A stretch of DNA of 37,524 bases from Ruminococcus sp. (GCA_021770655.1 JAETQO010000020.1:1-37524), one strand, 5' to 3'; counted from the stretch's first letter, positions 1-7,376 are shown. A program made the numbers and translations. Notes: a model not told the origin generated them from the letters alone.

Positions 1-9
1 TATAATCGC

Positions 10-47
10 AAAAACGAAATGAGCATCTTTCAAAAACGAAACGAGCA
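10..47 (+). repeat. Paired putative transposase-binding sites, left (attR-like) end
   Basis: Two 16-base copies, AAAAACGAAATGAGCA at 10-25 and AAAAACGAAACGAGCA at 32-47, differ at one base and are spaced 22 bases apart (about two helical turns). Inverted relatives lie at the other window edge (37408-37423 and 37500-37515). By analogy with Mu, where the transposase binds adjacent R1/R2 sites at the mom-side end, these are read as transposase sites of the right prophage end. The exact terminus cannot be fixed: no TG dinucleotide occurs before base 20. Confidence 0.7.
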
Positions 48-108
48 AATCTTCTCTTTTTTCGCTTCCTTTTTTCTCTTGCTCTTTCGACCGCTTAAAC
101 ACCAGTTA

Positions 109-151
109 AAAGCCGATTTCAAGCCGCTTAAACAGGCTTAAAATCGGCTTT
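109..151 (-). terminator. Long hairpin downstream of the thymidylate synthase-like gene
   Basis: AAAGCCGATTT (109-119) is perfectly complementary to AAATCGGCTTT (141-151). A second stem, AAGCC (121-125) with GGCTT (135-139), stacks inside it. On the minus strand the hairpin lies 36 bases past the stop of the gene ending at 187 and runs into a short T-rich stretch, so it fits a terminator of the leftward operon. The same TTAAA/CGATT words recur near the right end, so it could also belong to the subterminal repeats. Confidence 0.5.
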
Positions 152-186
152 GCTTTTGTTCTCCGGCTTCTGTCGTCGCTCTTGCC

Positions 187-909
187 TCAGACGTTCAGGT
201 CAAACCTCACAGCTTCATTTCCGGCCAAAAGTTCGCGTGTTCTCTCTACGTTGTTAGCGTAAATGTGAACGTTTCCCAGATTCAGCGTGATAGATTTTAA
301 CGGCGCTTCGATTTGTCGCGCTATCAAATACAAATGGTAAATGTCAGCTGGTAAACCTAAGTTTGCGTCGCTGCTTCGCTGATAAGCCGACAAAACCAAT
401 TCGCCGTCTTCGAGCTGGAACTGAATGAGACTTAAACATGGTGCTTGATTTGTTTCCGCTCCTGTTGAGCCTAAGAACAGCACATAATTTTTGCTGCTCC
501 GCTTTTCTCGGTTAATCTGCTCAATCAAAGTCGGCAATTTCTCAAAATAGGTCGGATAACTGTTGATGAGAATTTGCCCGCAATAATCCCACCAGTTTAT
601 CCCGGCTTCTCGGTACTTGGTCAGGTCTCTTTCGCCTGCCATAAACAGGCTAAGTTCGTTGCGCAGCTTTTTGCGTGCGATGTTATGGCTCTCGAAAATC
701 TCCAGCAGGTCATAAGGCGACAAACTCAGCTGCTCATTGAGCAAATAGATTATGTCGCCTTTTTTATTGCTCTGTCGTTTGCCGTGCTGCAATATCTTGT
801 CGAGCATGGCGTAATACTTATTTGGTGTCATTCGGCGCGAATTTAGCCCGTTTCTGTGAGTTCTGGGGCATTTCTCGGCTGCATCATAGTGAAGCAGCTT
901 TGCAGTCAT
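187..909 (-). CDS. Thymidylate synthase-fold deoxypyrimidine C5-(hydroxy)methyltransferase-like protein
   Basis: The 240-residue product follows the thymidylate synthase fold. A segment around 'NELSLFMAGERDLTKYREAG' then INWWD matches the synthase ELLWFL...GI.IWD region. APCLSLIQF carries the catalytic Cys (PC). RSSDANLGLPADI matches the RS.D..LG.PFNI nucleotide-binding motif, and NVHIYANNVE matches GDAHIYxNH. The Asn of PFNI is Asp here (PADI); this is the change known to favour dCMP over dUMP in dCMP hydroxymethylases. It overlaps the end of the upstream HTH gene, so the two are probably translated together. An alternative start is at 831. The gene sits at the end of the phage genome where Mu carries the DNA-modification gene mom. 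A role in making modified phage DNA is inferred; replacement of host thymidylate synthase is the alternative. Confidence 0.72.
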   Translation of the reverse strand: MTAKLLHYDAAEKCPRTHRNGLNSRRMTPNKYYAMLDKILQHGKRQSNKKGDIIYLLNEQLSLSPYDLLEIFESHNIARKKLRNELSLFMAGERDLTKYREAGINWWDYCGQILINSYPTYFEKLPTLIEQINREKRSSKNYVLFLGSTGAETNQAPCLSLIQFQLEDGELVLSAYQRSSDANLGLPADIYHLYLIARQIEAPLKSITLNLGNVHIYANNVERTRELLAGNEAVRFDLNV

Positions 910-1126
910 TTCCCAGACGCTTCACAATGTCGTAAACACTGCGCTCACTCATATTGTACTGCTTGGCCAGACAGGCGACAACATAGCTTATCTTTTCGCC
1001 TCGCTGCTTTGCTTTGCCGAAGTCCTCGAACAGGGCAATATATTTATGATCCGACGGCTTTACGCCGGCTTTTTCCAGTTTTTCAATCACTCCACCGCAC
1101 AATTTTAATGCTTCGTACACTGTCAT
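884..1126 (-). CDS. Small helix-turn-helix protein upstream of the TS-like gene
   Basis: 80 residues. The C-terminal half (QRGEKISYVVACLAKQYNMS followed by ERSVYDIVKRLG) reads as a helix-turn-helix, with AKQYNMSERSVYDIV as turn and recognition helix. The N-terminal half is a short helical segment. Its stop overlaps the start of the TS-like gene by 26 bases. In Mu the gene before mom is com, a translational activator. The position is equivalent, but no zinc-finger cysteines like those of Com are present, so homology is not claimed. A DNA- or RNA-binding regulator of the modification cassette is the most likely role. No family was recognised. Confidence 0.6.
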   Translation of the reverse strand: MTVYEALKLCGGVIEKLEKAGVKPSDHKYIALFEDFGKAKQRGEKISYVVACLAKQYNMSERSVYDIVKRLGNDCKAASL

Positions 1127-1140
1127 TCAGCATTTTTTCG

Positions 1141-1148
1141 TAATTTTG
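1141..1148 (+). promoter_or_regulatory. Bacteroidota-type -7 element for the 1.15 kb RNA
   Basis: TAATTTTG at 1141-1148 matches TAnnTTTG exactly. Transcription would begin near 1154, which is the first base of the outer stem of the structured RNA that follows. No good TTTG box is found 19-21 bases upstream, so the promoter is incomplete or needs help. Confidence 0.45.
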
Positions 1149-1153
1149 CAACT

Positions 1154-1278
1154 CCTACCTCATAAAGCAATTTGCACCGCGTCGCGCAGTCAAAGGCATT
1201 TAAGCCCCCGGCTGTTGCGCTACGCGGTGCATTTGTTTGTATGAGGTAGGATTCTACAAACAGGCCGGGGGCTTTTTC
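1154..1278 (+). ncRNA. Candidate structured RNA with nested stems and a terminator pseudoknot
   Basis: Three perfect helices are visible. CCTACCTCATA (1154-1164) pairs with TATGAGGTAGG (1240-1250). TGCACCGCGT (1173-1182) pairs with ACGCGGTGCA (1222-1231). AAGCCCCCGGC (1202-1212), which lies inside the loop of the second helix, pairs with GCCGGGGGCTT (1264-1274) outside both helices and just before a T run. The last helix therefore forms either an H-type pseudoknot or an intrinsic terminator. Only the plus strand gives the terminal T run, and a -7 box starts exactly upstream. It lies antisense between two leftward genes. No known RNA family was recognised. Confidence 0.6.
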
Positions 1279-1306
1279 TATGCCTCCGCCTGGTCGGTGT
1301 GAGGGG

Positions 1307-2134
1307 TCAGAGTTTGGTTATCATCATATCGTTAAATTTGGCCTGATAATTCAGGGTGTTTGTCCTCATGCGGACCGTTGCACCGTACATGGGCGCTGCT
1401 TCGCCGTATTCCTCGGCCATGAACTGGCAGAGCTCCACGATCTGCGACTTGTCGGAAGTGAAATAAATGTATTTCGTGCCCCGGAGCAAACGCAACACAC
1501 TGAGATAGTCGGTCAGCTTCCAATAGTTCTCATACATTCCGCACTCGGTCGTAAGATACGGCGGATCCAGCACGAACAACGCCCGGCTGTTGCCGCGCTC
1601 ACGCTCGAACAGTTCCCGGTAGTCCATGTGAACTATTTCCAACCCGTCCAGATAGCCGTCGCACTCATACGCGCCCGGTCTTACGCGGTTATACATAGTA
1701 TGCTTGCGAAGCTCGTCCAGACTTGTAACCCATTTGCCGGAGAAAAGCACCGACCGCCCGATTGTCAGAATGTCCACCCAGCCGAGGCGGTTCTGCGCGT
1801 CGTTGACAATAGCCAGAACATCGGCACGCTCCCAATCTGTCAGCCGCTGGTTAGGCTCCAGCCCGGTTAAACGCTCTTTAATGGCCGCTAAAATGGCGTT
1901 TGTGTCCTCCACTGCCGCCAGGCGGCGGTCGTAATGGTCAAAGTCGTTATAAATCACCCTGCACCCCGGCAACACCCTTTTGGCCGTGTGCGACAGCAGC
2001 CCGGAGCCTCCGAAAAGGTCGACCACTGTGTCAATCTGTCCCTCCACCCGCTCCAGCACCTCGGCGAAGTCCCGGAGAAAATAGCGCTTTTGCCCCATGA
2101 ACGGAAGCGGTGCGCATTTGTAGGTCCTACTCAT
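1307..2134 (-). CDS. D12-class (Dam-like) DNA adenine N6-methyltransferase
   Basis: 275 residues, the usual length for the family. The protein opens with a PLPFMGQKRYFL segment (the K-W-x-G-x-K region of D12 enzymes). Motif I is VDLFGGSGLLS near residue 40 (S-adenosylmethionine binding). The catalytic DPPY motif is FVLDPPYLTTECGMYENYW near residue 192. YNDFD binds the cofactor ribose. It would methylate adenine N6 in phage or host DNA, protecting the genome from host restriction or altering regulation. It lies leftward between the two candidate RNAs and upstream of the HTH/TS-like pair, which suggests a DNA-modification module. No partner restriction gene is seen. Confidence 0.9.
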   Translation of the reverse strand: MSRTYKCAPLPFMGQKRYFLRDFAEVLERVEGQIDTVVDLFGGSGLLSHTAKRVLPGCRVIYNDFDHYDRRLAAVEDTNAILAAIKERLTGLEPNQRLTDWERADVLAIVNDAQNRLGWVDILTIGRSVLFSGKWVTSLDELRKHTMYNRVRPGAYECDGYLDGLEIVHMDYRELFERERGNSRALFVLDPPYLTTECGMYENYWKLTDYLSVLRLLRGTKYIYFTSDKSQIVELCQFMAEEYGEAAPMYGATVRMRTNTLNYQAKFNDMMITKL

Positions 2135-2231
2135 TCAGCATAATTTCATTTTTTAAGTTTGGCGCGCTGGGGCGGCAGCATTTACCCCCCCTAAAAATTC
2201 GCGCGTAATTAGCAAGTTTTCTGCTCTTTAT

Positions 2232-2262
2232 TTTGTGGTGTTATCAATTATTATTAACTTTG
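2232..2262 (+). promoter_or_regulatory. Strong Bacteroidota-type promoter
   Basis: TTTG at 2232-2235 and TAACTTTG at 2255-2262 are separated by 19 bases, an ideal match to the -33/-7 consensus. A perfect inverted repeat, AACTTTG-CAC-CAAAGTT (2256-2272), covers the -7 box and start site and could be an operator. It points rightward into a region without a convincing gene. Confidence 0.65.
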
Positions 2263-2268
2263 CACCAA

Positions 2269-2597
2269 AGTTAGAACATCTTCAAAAGTCCGTTTGTAGC
2301 CCCGATATGCACCGTTTTACTCCTTTCCCGTTATTGAAAAGTGTTTGTTAGCTGAGGCGACGTTCAAGTCCCTGGATCGGGGACTTTCGACAAATGAAGC
2401 GTTTACCCTTTCATGGTTTGTAGGGTATTTCAACCTTTGGGTCCCTTTGCTTGCTGTTCTTCTCCGCGTGGCGAAGATGCCACCGAAAGATGTTGAACAG
2501 TCCGACAGTATCAAATTTTTTATTCTGTCCTGATGTGCGTACAATGTGTTTCGACCGCAGGGACTTAAAAGTGGAGTTCATCACCCCACTTTTTTTA
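2269..2597 (+). ncRNA. Candidate ~330-base non-coding RNA
   Basis: The unit starts at a near-perfect promoter (2232-2262) and ends at a hairpin plus T run (2567-2597). In between lie several local hairpins: AAGTCCC/GGGACTT around 2370-2390, TACCC/GGGTA around 2405-2430, GTGGC/GCCAC around 2468-2485, and GACAG/CTGTC around 2503-2530. The only open frame of note (2345-2533) must start at TTG and looks unlike a protein. It is oriented against the leftward tail operon. Function is unknown; no known family was recognised. Confidence 0.55.
2567..2597. terminator. Bidirectional intrinsic terminator
   Basis: AAAAGTGG (2567-2574) pairs with CCACTTTT (2586-2593) and is followed by more T on the plus strand; the minus strand also ends in TTTT. 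It lies 21 bases past the end of the leftward tail operon (stop at 2618) and at the end of the rightward candidate RNA, so it can serve both. Confidence 0.7.
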
Positions 2598-2617
2598 TGC
2601 CCTTATTTATCGATTGA

Positions 2618-3940
2618 TTAGTCAAGCGAGAAAGTGCGGAGAAACGAATAAGTTGCCGTTTGAGGCCCTAACACTTTGGATTTATACTGGCTTATGCGGT
2701 ATTTCATGCGCACTATCTCGCCGCCGCTGTCCTTGCCCCCCGTGGGCTTGAGCCTGGCTATCTGTACGCCGATAGGCGCATAAGCCTTGTGGCACGTTCC
2801 TTTGGTGTTCTTGGTCGTTTTCAGCACTATTTTTTTGCGGTTGCCCTGTATGCGGTAGAAGCCACCTGTACCCACATAGAAAAGCGACGCGCAGAGCGTC
2901 GGCAGCTCCTTGCCTATCAGGTTGGAGTCAGTCTTGGGGTCGGCCACGCCTATGCACTTGGGCACATACCATTTGCCCGGCTCCCCTTTGCTCAGGCGTA
3001 TGCCCTTGAAATGCACATACTGGCTTTTCGGCTGCCTTTTCTGGCGCTTCCCTTTGTTCTTGGTGTATGACTTTGCGCCGCCCGTCCGGCGGTAGGAGCT
3101 GCGCTTTTTCTTGCGCAGCAGCACGATGTCGCAGTCTGCACCCAGCGCGCCGTGCCGCAGATACACGGTCGACCGAACGATTTTAACATCTAAGTGCATG
3201 GCTGTTTCAAGCTGCTGGCTCCACGCACCCCAGGCCGCGCCGTTCCACGTGCGCACGTAGTGGCAGTCGTCGCCCTGGATTATCTCCTGGCGTACTCTGG
3301 TGCTGCCCTGGGCTGTTACCACAACCGTATAATCGGCAGACCCGAAAAGCGACACGCTCCTGGTGCATGACAGCACACACGCCGTTTTAAGCCCGTCGAG
3401 CTGCTTCTGCGTAAGTCCTTGCACAGTCTTGGCGGTTAGCTTCTCGGCCAAAATATCTTTCAGGTAGGTTAAAACCGTCTGGGGCATGTTCTTTATCTGG
3501 CCTGCCAGCACGGCATTGGTCGGAAACGCTTCCAGCTGTCTGCCGTTCACGTTCACAAAACTGTTGATGTCGTAGCTCTCCACGCCCTTGGCGGTAGTGA
3601 ACTGTGCCACGCGCAGTGTCCGCGCTTCCTTGTAGGTTTCCGCGTCAGCCTTGATGTCCTCGGAGGTGGTCGTTATGGTCAGGTACTTGACCGAAGTGCC
3701 GAACACAGGGCGCGGCGCTATTTCCACGACCTCGGTCTGCTTGTCGGTGTTCTCTATGACAGCCACGCCGCCGACGGTGCCGTTGGGGGCTTTCAGTATG
3801 TAGTTGACACCTCCGACACCGGCCAGCAACTCCAGCAGTTTTATTTGATCCTGGATAAAGTCGAGTGTTTCGGTCGAAAGGGGGTATTTGCCGACGCCGC
3901 CCGTGGCGGTTCTGGTGTCGGTGTAGCTTGCTGTTTTCAT
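2618..3940 (-). CDS. Distal tail protein, last gene of the tail operon
   Basis: 440 residues. It starts MKTASYTDTRTATGG, nearly the same opening (MK(Q)TASYT) as the 123-residue protein at 5351-5722, which suggests a shared N-terminal docking segment. YVRTWNGAAWGAWSQ, near the middle, is a motif frequent in tail-fibre proteins. A very basic stretch follows (RKKKRSSYRR to KGKRQKRQPKSQ, around residues 275-305). The C-terminal 130 residues are unassigned. Its position after the baseplate J-like gene, overlapping the preceding frame by four bases, fits a fibre, tip or adhesin component. No enzymatic motif was recognised. Confidence 0.6.
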   Translation of the reverse strand: MKTASYTDTRTATGGVGKYPLSTETLDFIQDQIKLLELLAGVGGVNYILKAPNGTVGGVAVIENTDKQTEVVEIAPRPVFGTSVKYLTITTTSEDIKADAETYKEARTLRVAQFTTAKGVESYDINSFVNVNGRQLEAFPTNAVLAGQIKNMPQTVLTYLKDILAEKLTAKTVQGLTQKQLDGLKTACVLSCTRSVSLFGSADYTVVVTAQGSTRVRQEIIQGDDCHYVRTWNGAAWGAWSQQLETAMHLDVKIVRSTVYLRHGALGADCDIVLLRKKKRSSYRRTGGAKSYTKNKGKRQKRQPKSQYVHFKGIRLSKGEPGKWYVPKCIGVADPKTDSNLIGKELPTLCASLFYVGTGGFYRIQGNRKKIVLKTTKNTKGTCHKAYAPIGVQIARLKPTGGKDSGGEIVRMKYRISQYKSKVLGPQTATYSFLRTFSLD

Positions 3941-4476
3941 TTATTCCGCGTTATGGGGATTATCTCACTTGTAAACGGATTGCGGCCTATGACAATAGGG
4001 TTGCCCGTCTTGACATAGTGCGCCCGTTTGGTTATAAGTTTGTATTTATCCACCATCGCTTTAATCTCTGCGAGTTTTGCCCAGGCACGGGCAGGCACAA
4101 ACACAATGAAGTCGTTTTGCGCCATATTCAGCATTTGCTCACTGTAAACGACAGGCACACCCGGACCCGGCTCGCCCACAGTTACGGGAATTTGTTCCCC
4201 GCTCTCGGTAACGGCATAGAGCCACTCGCCCTCCTGCTTCATGCTCCCTATCTTGAAGCCGTTGCCGAAATAATGGTTAAGCACGCCGCGCAAATAACAC
4301 ACCTGCCCGTTGTGGGTAAGCCTGAATATATGCCCGGCACGCGCGTTTGTAAACTCGCCATAGACGCGCTCCACTCCCACCGCCCCGGCACGCAGCAGCC
4401 CGAAAATCAACGGGCGCCGGAGCCAGGACGGCAGCAGCAGGACGATAAGACGCTTAAAATCTATTTCAAACATCAT
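3937..4476 (-). CDS. Conserved tail/baseplate protein of unknown function
   Basis: 179 residues. It begins with a hydrophobic-basic helix (FKRLIVLLLPSWLRRPLIFGLLRAG) and then a mixed alpha/beta body with VPARAWAKLAEIKAMVDKYK. Its start overlaps the stop of the baseplate J-like gene (ATGA) and its stop overlaps the start of the next tail gene, so the three are translationally coupled. The position corresponds to tail protein gpI in P2-like gene orders (J then I then fibre), but sequence similarity to gpI is not evident to me. Confidence 0.6.
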   Translation of the reverse strand: MMFEIDFKRLIVLLLPSWLRRPLIFGLLRAGAVGVERVYGEFTNARAGHIFRLTHNGQVCYLRGVLNHYFGNGFKIGSMKQEGEWLYAVTESGEQIPVTVGEPGPGVPVVYSEQMLNMAQNDFIVFVPARAWAKLAEIKAMVDKYKLITKRAHYVKTGNPIVIGRNPFTSEIIPITRNK

Positions 4477-5339
4477 TCTATGGCATTATAGGGTTGATAG
4501 TCCACTGTGAGCGCGTCGATGCTGTAATAGCCGCTGAACGGGCGGTCGTAGCCCTCCACGGTCTGCCACTCGGCACCGTTGCGCGGCTTCACTTTTACGC
4601 TCTTGATGTCTGCCACCTCCACGCACGGCAAAGCCTGTAACGCAGCCATGAGGTCGCTCTTGCGGAACATGCCGTTAAACGGCAGGTTTTCGATTACCTG
4701 TTTTGTGGTCTCGCGCACGGGGTCTTTGCCGTTCTGGCTGCCGTTGCCGTTGGCGTCGATAATCAGTAGCGTGGGGTCGTAGTATATCAGCAGGGAAATG
4801 CGCATCTGGTCGGCCGGCTCATTACGGAGTTGCACCGACACGCCGGCGTCCTTAATCTCGTTCATGTAAGATGTCAGGCCCTCCAGCTGCCCGGCGGTAA
4901 GCGCCGCGGGGTTTCCGTCCACCTCTCGGGCGACCTTGATATAAACCACCGTGTTGCTCTCCGTCGCCACGGCATATTTTACGACCTTGGCGGCGGCGAT
5001 GTCCTGTTCGGTCATGCCCTCCGTGTCGTAATAGTCGCAGTCCGTTACGAGCTTCTGCCCCTGCATATACGCCTTGGCCTTGCTCACATACCACCGCAGC
5101 GTGTGGGGCTCCAGCTGTTCAATCCGCGCGTCAACATCTGCACGGTGCAGGTCGAACAGTTTCTCAAGCGCCCAGACCGCAACGGCGAAAACATAAAAGA
5201 TTATGTTCTCCAGACTGGCCATGCTGAAACAGTCGGCAAAGCTCTTTGAGCCGTCAAGCCCATAGGTGGACTTGACCGCCTCCATTTTCATGAACTCGGC
5301 GGTCATGTCCTTTTTGATTTCCTCAACAGTCCGGGCCAT
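4473..5339 (-). CDS. Baseplate J/gp47-like wedge protein
   Basis: 288 residues. It opens with a helical region (EEIKKDMTAEF to LFDLHRADVDARIEQL) typical of the N-terminus of phage baseplate J proteins. A central domain with VYIKVAREVDGNPAALTAGQ and QMRISLLIYYDPTLLI follows, and the C-terminus has VEVADIKSVKVKPRNG. Baseplate J (Mu gp47, T4 gp6) forms the wedge ring around the hub of contractile tails. The hub, spike and gp25-like partners are on the other strand at 21-23 kb. Family assignment rests on layout and pattern, not on a catalytic motif. Confidence 0.65.
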   Translation of the reverse strand: MARTVEEIKKDMTAEFMKMEAVKSTYGLDGSKSFADCFSMASLENIIFYVFAVAVWALEKLFDLHRADVDARIEQLEPHTLRWYVSKAKAYMQGQKLVTDCDYYDTEGMTEQDIAAAKVVKYAVATESNTVVYIKVAREVDGNPAALTAGQLEGLTSYMNEIKDAGVSVQLRNEPADQMRISLLIYYDPTLLIIDANGNGSQNGKDPVRETTKQVIENLPFNGMFRKSDLMAALQALPCVEVADIKSVKVKPRNGAEWQTVEGYDRPFSGYYSIDALTVDYQPYNAIE

Positions 5340-5350
5340 ATCCGTGCGGT

Positions 5351-5722
5351 TTAGTTACGGGCCAGCAGTTCGTCCACCTGTGCCTTGCAGCTGCTCCGCA
5401 CCTGTGCGAATTGCTCCAGCTCTGCGGCGTGTTCCGGCGTGTCCGTGCCGTTGGCAAGCACGGCGATCTGGGCGTCCATGTCGTAATGCGTCCCGATTAG
5501 TCCGGCCACGAATTTGTCGCGGCGATTCTCGGCCGTTACGCCTGTCGCCTCAATCATAGTGCCGCCGTCGGGCATATCGCCCGTATAGCTGAAGCCGGGC
5601 ATGCTCTCGCCCGTTTCCTCGTTGGCTATCTCGGCCGGCTGCTCGTTCAGGTAAAGCAGCACGTGGCCGCTGTCGAAGATTTCAAACTTTTTGCGCTCTG
5701 TGTAGCTTGCTGTCTGCTTCAT
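5351..5722 (-). CDS. Small tail protein or fibre-assembly factor next to the reverse transcriptase
   Basis: 123 residues from the ATG at 5722 (MKQTASYTERKKFE). A start further upstream would overlap the reverse transcriptase gene and add a sequence of unlike composition. The N-terminal MKQTASYT is shared with the 440-residue tail protein. The C-terminal part (IGTHYDMDAQIAVLANG, then HAAELEQFAQVRSSCKAQVD) is helical with charged heptads. It could be a tail-fibre chaperone or accessory. It is unlike the basic four-helix Avd protein of retroelements, although it sits at the place where such a gene could be. Confidence 0.55.
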   Translation of the reverse strand: MKQTASYTERKKFEIFDSGHVLLYLNEQPAEIANEETGESMPGFSYTGDMPDGGTMIEATGVTAENRRDKFVAGLIGTHYDMDAQIAVLANGTDTPEHAAELEQFAQVRSSCKAQVDELLARN

Positions 5723-5736
5723 TGTTCTTTTTTGTT

Positions 5737-7095
5737 TTAGTCGTCGGGGTCGACTATCTTGTAAAAGCACCGGCCCCGGTCGATTGGTTGTTTGATAATT
5801 TTAGCCCTGAGCGGTTCCGTTATCTCCACACCCTCCAGCTGGCGGATCAGCGCCTGGCTGCCCGTAAATGTTATGTGTTTCACCCAACCAGTTACAGGGT
5901 TGCCGTCGTCGTCGATTACCGGGCGGTTCTGTCCGTCCGCCCCCGTTTCCGTCAGCTGCTCCTCAATCTCGTATTGCAGCGTCAGGCTTTGGTCGTTGTT
6001 GAACTTCGACGGGGCCAGTTTGTAGCCCGTCAGGTGGATTTCCCGGTTCAGGATTGCGTCAATGTGGTACTTCGTACCCGTCAGGTTGCCCGTTGTCTTG
6101 GGCACAAGATCACTGAATTTTTTCATATTGAGAACTTTGAATAAGTGTTTACTGTCGCAGTGTAGCATAAAGCCCGCACGACTCGCCGTCAGCAGCATTA
6201 TTTCAGCCTCCGGCACTCCTGCTTTCCTCAGCTTCGCCAGCTCCCTGCATAGTCCCTGCTTGTTTTTCTTGCGTGCCAGGCAGTGAGTGTGAAACGTAAC
6301 GTAGCCCACAAAGTCAATGCCCCGGCTTTCCACCGGGAAAACCTGGTAATTGCTTTTAAGGTCCACGCACCGCTCCTCGTTAAGCCAGTCGTTGATAAGC
6401 ACCAGCCAGCCGTGCAGCGTCGGTTTGTCCCCGGCAAGCAGCACCATGTCGTCGGCGTAGCGGTAATAATACCGCACCCCGGCCACCTCTTTAAGCAGGT
6501 GGTCGAGTTCCGACAGGTAGAGATTAGCGAAGTATTGGGAAATATAATTACCGATAGGCACACCCGGCGCGCTGTCTATTATGCCGTCAAGCAGCCAAAG
6601 CACCTCCGGGTCCTTGATTTTACGACGCACCACGGCTTTCATCTTGTCGTGGTCTATGCTGGGGTAAAACTTGCGCACGTCCAGCTTCAGGCAGTACGCC
6701 GTCCCCTCCGGGTCGTTCCTCAGGTCCTCGCGCAGCTTCCGCAGCAGCGAGTGCATGCCGCGCCCTTTTATGCAGGCGTGCGTGTCGGCGGTAAACTGTG
6801 GCGTCCATATAGGCTCAAGCACCTGCATGATCGCCCAGTGTACCACTCGGTCACGGAATGGCAGTTTATATATTTCACGGCGTTTGCCCTCGTATTTTAT
6901 AAAAACATCATAGGGACTGGTCTTGTACCGTTTTTCTGTCAGTTCCCGGTGCAGCTGCACCAGGTTCTCCTCCAGATTGGCGAAAAATGCCGTTACCTCA
7001 TCGCGCTTGCGTTTGCCGCTGGCGGCGTTATGCGCCGCCTCCCGCAAGTTGCCTATGTCGCAAATGCGCGCATACAAATTGCCATATCTTTTCAT
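5737..7095 (-). CDS. Diversity-generating retroelement reverse transcriptase
   Basis: 452 residues. RT motifs in order: YKLPFRDRVVHWAIMQVLEP; YCLKLDVRKFYPSIDHD (first catalytic Asp); PGVPIGNYISQYFANLYLSELD, containing the (I/V/L)GxxxSQ signature typical of this RT class; RYYYRYADDMVLLAG (YADD active site); and GIDFVGYVTF. The enzyme copies the template repeat RNA with adenine errors to diversify the target gene. After about residue 310 comes a non-RT extension (around FSDLVPKTTGNLTG to the end) with ITFTGSQALIRQLEGVE and LRAKIIKQ, possibly a nucleic-acid-binding domain. The template repeat lies directly upstream at 7268-7376 and the target gene beyond it, the usual neighbourhood. Confidence 0.92.
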   Translation of the reverse strand: MKRYGNLYARICDIGNLREAAHNAASGKRKRDEVTAFFANLEENLVQLHRELTEKRYKTSPYDVFIKYEGKRREIYKLPFRDRVVHWAIMQVLEPIWTPQFTADTHACIKGRGMHSLLRKLREDLRNDPEGTAYCLKLDVRKFYPSIDHDKMKAVVRRKIKDPEVLWLLDGIIDSAPGVPIGNYISQYFANLYLSELDHLLKEVAGVRYYYRYADDMVLLAGDKPTLHGWLVLINDWLNEERCVDLKSNYQVFPVESRGIDFVGYVTFHTHCLARKKNKQGLCRELAKLRKAGVPEAEIMLLTASRAGFMLHCDSKHLFKVLNMKKFSDLVPKTTGNLTGTKYHIDAILNREIHLTGYKLAPSKFNNDQSLTLQYEIEEQLTETGADGQNRPVIDDDGNPVTGWVKHITFTGSQALIRQLEGVEITEPLRAKIIKQPIDRGRCFYKIVDPDD

Positions 7096-7267
7096 TTCGG
7101 ATCATCGGGTCTGTCTTTGGGTCTTGGGGTCTGCAATGCTCGCTTCGGAAGCTGTCGAAGCCGCCACACTCGGCGGCCCTACCGGCACCCTCTGCATCGG
7201 TTGTTATCTTCTGCCATGCGGCACGGTCCGGCCCCTCTGTCGCGTTTGTTTGTGTTCGAGCCTGTAT

Positions 7268-7376
7268 AGGGGCGACGAGTAGTGCGCATTCGCATTCGTA
7301 GCCGTGTTGTTCGCATTCGCATTGAACGCGCCCGCATTCGTGCCATTGTTCGCGTTACCGCCAGCAGCACGGACCC
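7268..7376 (-). other. Template repeat (TR) of the diversity-generating retroelement
   Basis: Read on the minus strand in one frame, this segment gives GSLRVRAAGGNANNG followed by TNAGAFNANANNTATNANA and HYSSPL. Ten AAC/AAT codons occur in 27 codons, which is the adenine loading expected of a template whose adenines are randomised during copying. The last 21 bases (7268-7288) recur exactly at 7720-7740 in the target gene. The segment lies between target and reverse transcriptase on the same strand. The 5' boundary is approximate. The 63-codon open frame through it is not a gene. Confidence 0.85.

Noticed and set aside
1154-1278. Reading the 1.15 kb stem structure only as a bidirectional terminator
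   Set aside because: Only one of the three helices is followed by T, and the other two enclose half of it; a simple terminator would not need them.
2345-2533. 62-codon plus-strand frame in the 2.3 kb intergenic region
   Set aside because: Needs a TTG start and has no recognisable fold; the surrounding hairpins, promoter and terminator fit an RNA better.
7179-7370. 63-codon minus-strand frame over the template repeat
   Set aside because: It reads the template in the wrong frame (Met-Arg repeats); the region is explained by the template repeat.
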